From positions 54,297,712-54,361,711 of the forward strand of contig CM070576.1 of NCBI GenBank assembly GCA_036346355.1: a stretch of 64,000 nt of DNA, in the 5' to 3' direction. Both the position numbers and the translations under genes were made by a program. Of the stretch, positions 1 through 10,500 are shown piece after piece. The stretch is from Rhipidocladum racemiflorum. Its lineage: Eukaryota > Streptophyta > Magnoliopsida > Poales > Poaceae. How positions within the stretch are numbered: the stretch's first letter is position 1; each line of letters opens with the position of its first letter. The notes below the pieces were generated by a model. That model had not been told where the DNA came from. It did not search any database and saw only the letters and a program-made list of their open reading frames with translations.

Positions 1-476
1 AAGAAGTTTGGTGTTTAGCAGTTTGGCTTTTTAGTATAGCTTTTAGGTGTGAGGGATGTGGGTTGGGAATGAGAGTGAGAGGGGTACAGGTGCGGTTTGG
101 AGTTTTATACTTGGTAGGAAGGGATAATTTTCTTTAAACTCTAGTAGTAAAGTCATAATCCCAACCCACGGAATCCGTAGGAAGCTATCTCAAACTAGCT
201 TTCGGCTTTCAGCTTCTTCTAGTACAAATGAGCTGCTGACTTCTGGTTACAAAAGCTAGCCATTTGAAATAGCTTCTGACTTCTAGATGATAGAAACTAA
301 AGCTAAAATCATTTCAAATAGGACCGAAACATCGTGTGTGACATCGACTCGGCCTTCGTCGTCCGACTCAGCCTTCGCTCGACTCTGCCTTCCTTGCGCG
401 AGATGTCTTTGCCTGGCTCGACCTCCTTGACATCAGGCCCTGGGCATCTGGCTCTATGTCATGTCTGGCTCTAAGC
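1..476. other. Upstream intergenic stretch without a recognisable gene
   Basis: I see no coding exon or complete repeat here. The stretch mixes AT-rich sequence with a short run rich in TCG/GCCTTCG words around 345-400. It lies upstream of the TIR element at 477 and of the gene 1 leader. It could contain distal promoter sequence or old transposon remnants; nothing in it decides between these. Confidence 0.4.
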
Positions 477-988
477 CAGGGTTCAAAATCTCGCCGAAAT
501 TTGGCAAAATTTCGGATTTCTGACCCCTCCGAGTTTCATAATCCCTGCGAAATAAAAAAACCCTAAAAAAATTTAAAGTGCTACAGTGCATTAATATCTC
601 GCCAAATCACCGAAATCTCGGTAAAATGGACCGAAATTTGTATAAAAGTTGATCGGATTTGACCGTAATTGATCGGATTTTGACCGGATTGGGTTCTTCA
701 CATCACTTCCCATGTGGGACAGTCGGTAGGTCATAATTTCTGCGAAGTTGAAAAAACCCTAAAAAATTAAAAGTGTGATAGTACCGGGAAATTTCGCCAA
801 GATTTTAGAAATTTGGATCGAAATTTCAGATTTTTCAGCGAAATTTCGGATTTCTCGGTTAAAAAAAACAGATTTGAATTTTTGTTTTTGAATTCCGTCC
901 GGATTTTATCCGAAATTTCTAAATCTCGTCGAAATTTCGGATTCGGCCAGGCCCGAGATGAAATTCGAAAACGAAATTTGAATCCTTG
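477..988. mobile_element. Short non-autonomous TIR element, hAT-like (copy A)
   Basis: A 512-bp element starting CAGGGTTCAAAATCTCG and ending CGAAATTTGAATCCTTG. The ends are inverted repeats of each other with a few mismatches. The exact direct repeat CTAAGC flanks it at 471-476 and 989-994. The inside is packed with variants of GAAATTTCGG and CTCGCCGAAAT and has no ORF. The CAGGG start recalls hAT termini, but hAT elements normally make 8-bp duplications and only 6 bp are exact here. A longer relative with the same two ends is at 51974-60408. It lies just upstream of the CT-rich tract that precedes gene 1 and may form part of that promoter. Confidence 0.6.
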
Positions 989-1010
989 CTAAGCAAGGGT
1001 CCGCAGTAGT

Positions 1011-1041
1011 CCTCTCCCTCCCTCTCTCTCTTCTCTCTCTC

Positions 1042-1076
<35 letters not shown>
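1011..1076 (+). repeat. CT-rich microsatellite in the gene 1 promoter/leader
   Basis: A 66-bp pyrimidine tract, mostly (CT)n with CCT interruptions, on the coding strand of gene 1. It lies about 130 bp before the 5' leader intron. Tracts of this kind are common around plant transcription starts (the Y-patch context), so it probably marks the core promoter or early 5' UTR. No clear TATA box was found near it. Confidence 0.8.
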
Positions 1077-1080
<4 letters not shown>

Positions 1081-1593
1081 GCCTGGCCAGCATCAGATTC
1101 TTTCTCGTAGGGGGGATTTTAATCCGGTTAATCGGCTCCATTATCTCCATTCCATTTCCACCAATGGATTGAATTGCAGGTTCTTTGGGTGCTCACTGCA
1201 GTTTCTGGTAAGTGTCTACCCATGCTGCCCACCACCAATCAATCTTCCATCATCTCCTGCGCCATTTGTCTCCAAAGCTCTCCTGACCTCCTCCAAGCTT
1301 CTGCCAGCGAAATCATCGCTTATTTAGCCCCCTATATCTCATTTTCTTAAATCTAGCCCCCCACAAGCATTTAGGTCCATCTTCAGGGTTTTCCTGTTCT
1401 TGAATTCGAATGAAGAAGACATTCTTCTAGCATTTCTTGTGTTTGGGTTGTTGCCTGTGAACTTGCAGACAGTTTTGCCTAGTTTGGCTTGGAGGAAGGA
1501 TTGCTTCTGAGGTTTTTGGTTCCCTTGAAACTCTTTGAATTGCGTTTGTGTCTTGGCCCCTTGGTTGGTTTGGAGAAGGCCGAAGAAGTGTCA
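1077..1593 (+). promoter_or_regulatory. 5' leader of gene 1 with a leader intron
   Basis: This is the non-coding leader before the ATG at 1594. A good donor (TTTCTG then GTAAGT) at 1208 and an acceptor (ACTTGCAG) ending at 1468 define a probable 261-bp intron inside the 5' UTR. The leader then continues 1469-1593. The transcription start is not fixed; it is presumably near the CT tract. Leader introns are frequent in grass housekeeping genes and often raise expression. Leader and start codon are now cut off from the rest of the gene by Copia-1. Confidence 0.5.
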
Positions 1594-4500
1594 ATGGAGC
1601 TACCGAGTGGGTTCTGTGTTAGATTATTATGGGTGGCCCATAATTAATTTAATAGAAATTCCTAAAGGCCCATTAAATACTAAGAGTCATGAAAATGGTT
1701 TAGTACCATATGGGTAATTGAGAGAAGATTTGACCAACTTAAATAGTTGGGTTGTGTGTCTCTCAATTAGCAAGGTGGAAAAGGGTAAAGGCTGTGCCTA
1801 CACGCATGCACCGAGCCGAATGAGGCGAGCGAGGCGCAGCGAGTCGTCTTGGCGCGCAGCCAGTCCGGACGTCGCGAGGCGGTTTGTTTTGCCATTTGGT
1901 GATCAATGTGACCAATAATGATCGATAACGCGTGATCGGGCAGTGACGATGCCTGCCGTCGATTACATGTGAGGCGTGATTGATGGTCGCATAATGGTCG
2001 CTTGCCATCGTAACGGCTACCTGTGTTGATGGCCACGTTCCTGCCCGTTGCATGTCGCGAGGCTATATAAGGAGAGTCACGGTGTGCTTTTCTACCCTGA
2101 AATTCTCATACACAGACTCCATCCATCCTTTGTAGTCTTGCTCTTTTGCATTTCCGACTCCGTTTTCTTGCCGCACAAGTAGCGGAGAGAGCAGGCCTCG
2201 AACCTCGTCTTTCTTGAGATCTTGCTTTCGAGATAGAAGGCCGATAAGGTTTTTGGGAGCGACCACCCCTTTCGCCGAAAAGTCTCCGGCCTCGACCCAC
2301 TTGCGCACCAAGGCTTCACTGCGACAACTGTGATCGTCTACATCGGCCGTCCATGGCAAACAACAATGATCAAGTTGTTGTTCCTGCTGTCTGTGCCTAT
2401 GGTGGCACCCGGCTCATGGGTATATCTTCTTATACCGTGTTTTAATCATCTTGATTTCTTGTTCATTAGCCTTTGCATATGAGATAGATAATCTGCTATC
2501 TAGTACCTTTAGGTCGTGAACTAGAAATGCGCATTGTTTAATCATAATTTACATATTTTTGGATTAAAATATTGAGAAATTCCTAATTTTTCCAACAATC
2601 CAAAAACCTTATTCTAGGAATTTTACAACTCTTTGGTTTCTTTGTCGCATTAAGCCAACTATATTTGTGGCGCAAATTACAAGCGTTAGCGCGCCAAGAT
2701 GATTTTGTGGTTGTTGCCATGAGCGTGTATCACGTTGCGCAAGACAAGCCACAGCTCGAGGGTGGGCTCTCACGAGCGAGGAGAGTGCTTTACGTGTGCG
2801 GATAACCTGTTTAGAGGCGCCCGTGATTAGCGTTTGGGAGAAAATCTTGTTGATGTGTACATGATTTTGCCAAGTGGTAAAGAAATGTGGGATGCACTTG
2901 AGGCAAAATTCAGATCTCAGCGAGGCGATGAACTCTATGTCATGGAGCGATTCCATGACTACAAGATGGTCGATGATCACTCTGTAGTAGAACAGGCTCA
3001 TGAGGTTCAAGCTTTTGCGAAAGAACTTGAGAATTTTACATGTGCATTACCCGAGCAAGTTTGTGGCGGGATGCATCATTGCAAAGCTGCCACCTTCTTG
3101 GAGGGATTTTGCCACTACTCTAAAACATAAGAGACAAGAGTTCAGCGTTCTTTGGTCTCATTGGGTCTCTAAATGTTGAGGAGAAAGCGAGGCAAAAGAT
3201 ATACGTGGGAAAGAAAGTTCTAGTGCCAATGTGGTACAAAAGAACATCGTTCAAGGCAACACGACGAATAGAAATAAGTCCGAAACGCCTAAGAACCAGA
3301 ACAAGGCCGCTCAAAGTACTAGCTTCAAGAAGAAGAAGAAGAAAGGAAAGGGAAATCGCTTTATGCTGTAATGGTATCGATCATTGGGCAAAGGATTGCC
3401 CTGATCGCAAAGACAATAAGCGAAAAAGTGGCCAGCGTTATTGGCATCTTGAGGAGGGAACATCCGGGTATGTTTCAATACCTACCGTTCTATCAAGATG
3501 TCGTTCACGATTGGTGGATTGACACGGGGCCAATATACATGTTTGTCTTTGACAGATCCTTATTCTCTTCTTACCCAGTGTCGCAGGGATACCTCCGTGT
3601 TGATGGGGAATGGAGTCGCGAGGCATTTGTACGTGGAGTCATGATGCTTGACTTGAAGTTTACTTCAGGGAAAAGTCGCACGGCGAGGAAGCGTGCATCA
3701 CGTGCCCGCGATAAATAAAAACCTTGTCGTGGTCTCTATTGTGTAGAGATGGTTTTAAGCTAGTTTTTGAATCCAATAAATGTGTTATCTCTAAGTGGAA
3801 CTTTTATTGGAAAGGCTATGAGCGGAGGCTTGTTAAAGCTTGTCTTTCGGACATGAATAAAATTGTGAATCTTGTTTGTAATCATGAGATCGATGTTTGG
3901 CATTCACGACTTTTGTCATATTAATCTTGGTTGCATGATGTTAGCCATATGAATTTAATCCCAAAATTCATCCAAGTCAAAGGTTCTAAGTGTCAAATAT
4001 GTGTGCAATCTGCTAACTCTCATTAAGCCTCACAAGCGATGACGAAACTTGGCACTGCTAGAACTAGTTCATACCGATTTGTGCGAGATGAACGGGGAGT
4101 TGACAAAAGGTGGTAAGAGGTATTTCATGACTTTGATTGATGATTCTACTAGATATTGCTATGTGTATTTATTAAAGTCAAAAGATGAGGCTTTTCACTA
4201 TTTTAAGATCTATAAAGTAGAGAACCAACTTGAGAGAAAAATCAAGCGGGTTAGGTCGATCGTGGTGGAGAATATTTTTCTAATGAGTTTAATTTATTCT
4301 GAGAAACATGGAATAATCCATGAGGACGCCTCCTATTCACCCCAATCAAGCGGGGTTCTGAAAGAAAGAACCGTACTCTAACTAAGATAGTTTAACGCCA
4401 TGTTAGAGCAAATGACTTTCCAAGGAATGGCGGGAAGTGAGGCTGTATTGATTGCATGTCATGTCCTAAAAGCAGGAGTTCCTACAAAGAATAAAGAAAT

Positions 4501-7500
4501 CACACCATTCGAGGAATGGGAGAGGAAAAGATTAAATTTCTCTTATTTACGCATTTGGGGTTGTTTGGCTAAAGTAAATGTGCCTATTCCAAAGAAGCGT
4601 AAACTTGGACCAAAACCGTTGATTGTGTCTTTATTGGTTATGCTTTTCACAAGATTGGGTATAGATTCTTAATAGTGAAATCTGAGTATCTCGATATGAA
4701 TGAAGGTACAATTTTTGAGTCCAATGATGCCACATTCTTTGAGGACTTATTTCCTATGAAAGAGACACTTAGCTCATCGGCCAAGAATCTATCTTCTCTC
4801 CTAAACCTTCCACTCCTATACAAATTGAGCCCATTTTTGAGGAAAATCCAATAGATGAGGGCAATGAAGTAACTCGTAAGAGTAAGAGACTAAGGACTAC
4901 AAAGTCTTTTGGTGATGACTTCATTGTATATCTAGTGGATGATACTCCAAGAACCATTGAGGAGGCTTATTCATCTCGACGACTATTGGAAGGAAGCGGT
5001 CCAGAGTGAGATGAATTCCATCTTGAGCAATGGAACTTGGGAAGTTGTTGAACGTCCATATGGGTGTAAACCTGTAGGATGTAAGTGGGTGTTCAAGAAA
5101 AAGTTGAGGCCTGATGGTACGATTGAAAAGTACAAGGCAAGGCTTGTGGCCAAGGGTTATACCCAGAAAAAAGGTGAGGACTTCTTTGATACTTACTCAC
5201 CTGTTGCCAGATTGACCACTATTAGAGTACTACTGTCTTTGGCTACCTCCTACGGTCTGATCATTCATCAGATGGATGTAAAGACGGCTTTCCTTAATGG
5301 AGAGTTGGAAGAGGAAATCTATATGGATCAGCCTGATGGATTTGTAGTAAAGGGTCATGAAGGAAAAGTGTGTAGGTTGTTGAAGTCTTTGTATGGTCTT
5401 AAGCAAGCACCTACAAAGGGCATGAGAAGTTCGACGAGAACTTTAACATCTGCCCGGCTTTGTTGTGAATGAAGGCGACAAATGTGTGTATTCTGGGTTA
5501 TGGTGGGGGTGAAGGAGTGATTATGTGTCTCGTATGTTGATGACATCACGATCTTTTGGGACAAACCTTAATGTGATTAAGGAAGTTAAGGACTTTTTGT
5601 CCGAAAGCTTTGAAATGAAGGATTTGGGAGAAGCGGACGTCATCTTAAACATTAAGTTGTTAAGAGAAGATGATGGTGGGGTCACACTTGTGCAATCCCA
5701 TTATGTGGAAAAGATCTTGAGTCGCTTTGGTTTTAGTGACTGCAAGCCTGCTCCAACGCCATATGATCCTAGTATGCTATTACGGAAAAATCATAGTATA
5801 GCAATGGATCAATTGAGATATTCCCAGATCATAGGCTCGCTAATGTATCTAGCTAGTGCTACGAGGCCAGATATCTCGTTTGCTGTGAGCAAACTCAGTC
5901 GGTTTGTTTCAAATCCGGGAGATGATCACTGGCGTGCTCTAGAAAGAGTATTGCGCTACCTAAAAGGGATGGCAAGCTATGGAATTCAGTACACCGGGTA
6001 TCCGACGGTACTGGAGGGTTACAGTGATTCTAACTGGATATCTGATGCTGATGAGATAAAAGCCACAAGTGGATATGTGTTCACTTTGGGAGGTGGCGCT
6101 GCTTTCTGGAAGTCTTGCAAGCGAACCATCTTAACGAGGTCTACAATGGAAGGCGTAACTCACATGCATTAGATCTGACCTACTGTGGAAGCCGACCGTG
6201 GCTGCATGAACTTGTGAAGGACTTACGGTGGTTGAGAAACCGGGTGCCTGCTATTCTTTTGAATTGTGACAATCAGGCGGTGATTGTTAAGGTGGACGAT
6301 TCTAAGGATAACATGAAGTCATCAAGGCACGTTAAGAGGCGGTTGAAATGCAGCCAGGAAAATGAGAAACTCAGGAGTTATAGCGTTGGACTATGTCGAC
6401 GGCTAAGAAACTTGGCGAGATCCTTTTACAAAGGGACTATCACGAATGTGATAGATGAAGCATCGAGGAGATGGGCTTGAGACCCACATAAAGTCATGTC
6501 TTAGTGGTAACTCATCCTATTTGATCGGAGATCCCGTGAATTAGGATGTTGAGACAAGCTAGTGGATATTTGAGAGGAGAGTACTTCTATACTTAGTCCA
6601 CTCCGTTTGAGATGCAATAACTCTCCTATTTCTGCATGGCGGGTTGGTTATACCTTAATGTATTCCGAGTGGCTTTGATAGCGAGATGTTGTCCTACGAA
6701 CATCTTATGATGAATACACCTATATGAGTTCATTGCTAGTCACAGTCTATGAGATTGGGTGATCTCTAGAGGCTCATGAAAGGCTAAGGAGTATGACTTA
6801 TAAGCTCCAAACCGAGGGGATGCATTTAGCAAACTTAGTATCGATAAAGGACTTTGGTAAAACTTATTCGCACAAACTGTCAATTCAAGGCATAGTCCAT
6901 TGATGGGTTGTGGATGAGTGTAACTTTTGTTCTAGATGGAAGTTCAACTTAAGATGCCCATCCACCGGTATATCAAACTACATTGGAATCGAGGTATTTC
7001 AAATGTGCCTTTGAAATTTGGTGGGGATTGTTAGATTATTATGGGTGGCCCATAATTAATTTAATAGAAATTCCTAAAGGCCCATTAAATACTAAGAGTC
7101 ATGAAAATGGTTTAGTACCATATGGGTAATTGAGAGAAGATTTGACCAACTTAAATAGTTGGGTTGTGTATCTCTCAATTAGCAAGGTGGAAAAGGGTAA
7201 AGGTCGTGCCACACGCTTGCTGAGCCGGGCGTGGCGTGGCGTGCGCGTGTCGTCTGAGTGCGAAAAGTAGTCGAGTCGAGTCGAGACGAGACGAGCAGGC
7301 GAGACGTGACGTCTTGGCGCCGCAGGCCACCAGGGACGTGATGTGCGAGAGCGGTTTGTTTTGCCATTTCGGTGATCATGCGTGACCAATAATGATCAAG
7401 AACCGCAGTGATAAATGCAGACCATGCGCCGTCGATTAATTCGACGTGATTGATGGCTGGCATAATGGTCGCTTGCCATTCTTGTAACGGCTACTTGTGT

Positions 7501-10500
7501 TGATGGTCGGCTCTGCCCGCTGCATGTCGCGAGGCTATATAAGGAGAGTCACGTGTGCTTTTCTACCCCGGCGAAATTCTCATACCGACTCCATCCATCA
7601 TTTGTAGTGCTGCTCTTTTGCATTTCCGACTCCGCTTTCTTGCGCACAAGTAGCGGAGAGAGCAGGCCTCCGGAACCTCGTCTTTCTTGAGATCTTGCTC
7701 GAGATAGAAGGCCGATAAGGTTTTGGGGAGGCGACCACGCCCACTTTCGAAAAAGTCTCGCGTCTGCCGCACCAAGGCTTCATCACTGCGACAACCTGTG
7801 ATCGTCTACATCGAGTCATGGCAAACAACAATGATCAAGTTGTTGTTCGCTTTGTGCCTGTGCCTATGGTGGCACCGGCTCATGGGTATATCTTCTTATA
7901 CCGTGTTTTAATCATCTTGATTTCTTGTTCATTAGCCTTTGCATATGAGATAGATAATCTGTTATCTAGTACCTTTGGCTGTGAACTAGAAATGTGCGAT
8001 TGTTTAATCATAATTTACATATTTTTGCGGATTAAAATATTGAGAAAATTCCTAATTTTTCCAACATTCTGGGCCTCACTCTGGAGCTTCCTTAAGTTCT
8101 TGCCCTACTTCTGTGGCCTCCTCCTCCTGGGCATCATCAAAGGTGACGTGCTGCTCAACTCTCTGAGTTCATTTTGGCAATTTTCTGATGAACTGAATCG
8201 ATGTATTCTTAGAGAGGTGATTCTCTGTGAGTAAACGGGATGGCCATGTGTGCAACTGTAACCCTTGTATATTTCCTTGCGTTATGCTGTTCGTCTCATT
8301 GTTTCTGTTCTGCTTGTAGAGATTGTGCTTTCTTGGAGCATTTAGCTTGGATCAATTTAAATAGTTGCTGTATTGTTCTAGTTTTAGTTATGATAGGACC
8401 AAATTGATTTGACTTGGCTTGAATAATTAGTTTGCAAAAGGAACACTTAGTTCATGATGTGATGGTTGGTATGATTTCAATTTCCTTTTTTCGAGGGTGT
8501 GCTTTCAATTAAATGTGTTGATTTATTGGTTAACTACGTATATTTTCTGGCTTCAAACATATGGTGGCTGGATTTGCTTAGAATTGGCATCAGTTGGAGA
8601 CCAGTATCAGAAAACGTGCTCCTTTTCCTTTTCTGTAGAAACACTTATCAACTTCCTTGAACTGTTCAAGAGTTCAAGGATCTTTCTGGTGGAGAGATAT
8701 TTTGAAATTCATCAATTCTTATAGAGGTATTGCAATGGCTTCAGTGGGATCAGGGACAACAACATTATTTTGGACAGATATTTGGAATCATAACATTTAT
8801 TGCCTGCGATTTCCAGCCTTACATACTTTTGCCAAAAAGAAAGAACTCAGTATCACTATTTTTAAACAACCCAAGCATAAGACATAACTTCATTCTACCG
8901 CTCATTAATGATGCCTTTCTTGAGTACAATATGCTAATTGATGATATCCAAAGGTTTTTACCCATGAATAATTGCTCGGATACTTGGACATACATTTGGA
9001 ATACGCCCATTTATCAGTCACAAAAGTTCTATCGATATTCATTCCATTCAATGATGGTATCAAAACCCTTTAAGTGGATATGGCAAAGTAAATGTGTGAT
9101 GAAGCTCAAAGTGTCCGCTTGGTTATTGATTTTGGATAGGTTGAATACTGAAGTTATGCTTAATAGAAAACATTTTCAAATAGATGATGACCTTTTTTGT
9201 GTACTATGTCAAGATCAGCATGTGGAGACAGCACATCATCTATTCTTTAATTGCTCCTTCAGTGTCGATTGCTGGAATTTTATTGGGATGCTTTGGGATA
9301 ATAAACAGGATATTGTCTTAAAGGTTGAACGTTCAAAGAACAAATTTGATTCAAGCTTTTACATGGTAATTATTACTATCGCAGCTTGGGAAATATGGAA
9401 GCAACGAAACGATTGGATATTCCGGAATATTGCTCCAAGCTTATTGAACTGGAAGAGTCTTTTTAAGAATGAGCTTACGCTGCATGTGCACCGTATGAAA
9501 GAAAAACATAAACAACAATTATTAATTTGGCTAGCGGCTCTTCCTTGATGTCTTTCTCAGTTTGAGATTGCACTCTCTTAAAACTTTTTTTCCCTGTACA
9601 TAACCCATGTACATAACTCTTTTCCTTATAGATATATTATATATGGGAACATATCATGTGCACATCGAGCCCTTGTGCACATGTGCAAACATTAAATCTG
9701 GACCGTCTAAATCCCATCCAACGGTGACTTGATCGGGGGGCTAATTGCAAAATGTTTGCACATATGATTTCGAATCACCGTTGGATGGGATTTGGATGGC
9801 CCAGATTTAATGTTTGCACATGTGCACAAGAGCTCCATGTGCACAGGATATGTTCCCATTATATATATATGTGTGTGTGTGTGTGCGCGCGCGCCGTAGG
9901 GGTCTTCCCTACTGCTTCCATTCAAAAAACTTCCTTGAACTGTGTATTTGTTGTTCCTTCTAGGAGCTATCAGTTCAATATCTTGGCTATTGGTGTATGA
10001 ATGTAAAGTCAGTCATTTACTGCAACCAGAATTGCAAGTAGCAGCAAAAGACGGAAAGTGTGATTTTGTAAAAATGATGGGACAGCACATAATTAATATA
10101 TATTCCTATGTGAATTCTAAAAATGCAATGCTGTTGTGTTCATTCCTCTTTATCTTTGAACTCTGATGTGCAATCCTCATTTTTATCTGCCAGGTGTTCT
10201 GCTATGCCCTTGGGCATGCCTTATTATGGCAATTGGAATATCTGCACTAATTCTGGGTTTATGGCCCATGCAAGTGATTTGGACATACTATTGCATTATC
10301 AGGTACCGTGTGCATCTTCTGCAATTCCATTCTTAACAACCTCATTTACTCATCAACGTACTCATATTTGGTGCCCTCTTTTTCTTGAAGGCAGAACTAA
10401 GCTGGTGGGACCTGTAGTAAAGCTTCTGCTTCTTATTGCTGCCACTGCAGTTTTAATACTATGGTTGATAGTTGGCATCCCGGGAAGCGCCTTTGCTGGA

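Larger units (their letters stand above)
1617..8066 (+). mobile_element. Copia-1: Ty1/copia LTR retrotransposon inside exon 1 of gene 1
   Basis: A complete 6.45-kb element with LTRs at 1617-2597 and 7029-8066, each starting TGTTAGATT and ending CCAACA. It is flanked by the exact 5-bp duplication TTCTG (1612-1616 and 8067-8071). A purine-rich tract (GGTGGGGAT) precedes the 3' LTR. Internal order is gag, zinc knuckle, protease, integrase, reverse transcriptase, RNase H, which is the copia order. Coding frames are broken by frameshifts and stops. The bases after the 5' LTR do not show the usual copia tRNA-Met primer-binding site. It is in the same orientation as the host gene. Confidence 0.95.
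8666..9927 (+). mobile_element. 5'-truncated LINE in intron 1 of gene 1
   Basis: The exact 16-bp direct repeat AACTTCCTTGAACTGT flanks this segment at 8650-8665 and 9928-9943, as expected for target-primed LINE insertion. The body encodes the end of a LINE ORF2, and the 3' end is a short hairpin (GTAGGGG...CCCTAC) followed by TTCAAAA. Only about 1 kb of LINE remains once the MITE at 9643-9859 is subtracted. It has the same orientation as the gene and lies inside intron 1 (8143-10193). Confidence 0.88.

Noticed and set aside
8143..8234. C-terminal part of the 138-codon LTR-host ORF as protein
   Set aside because: It runs past the exon 1 donor at 8142 into intron 1; phase and family sequence show splicing to 10194.
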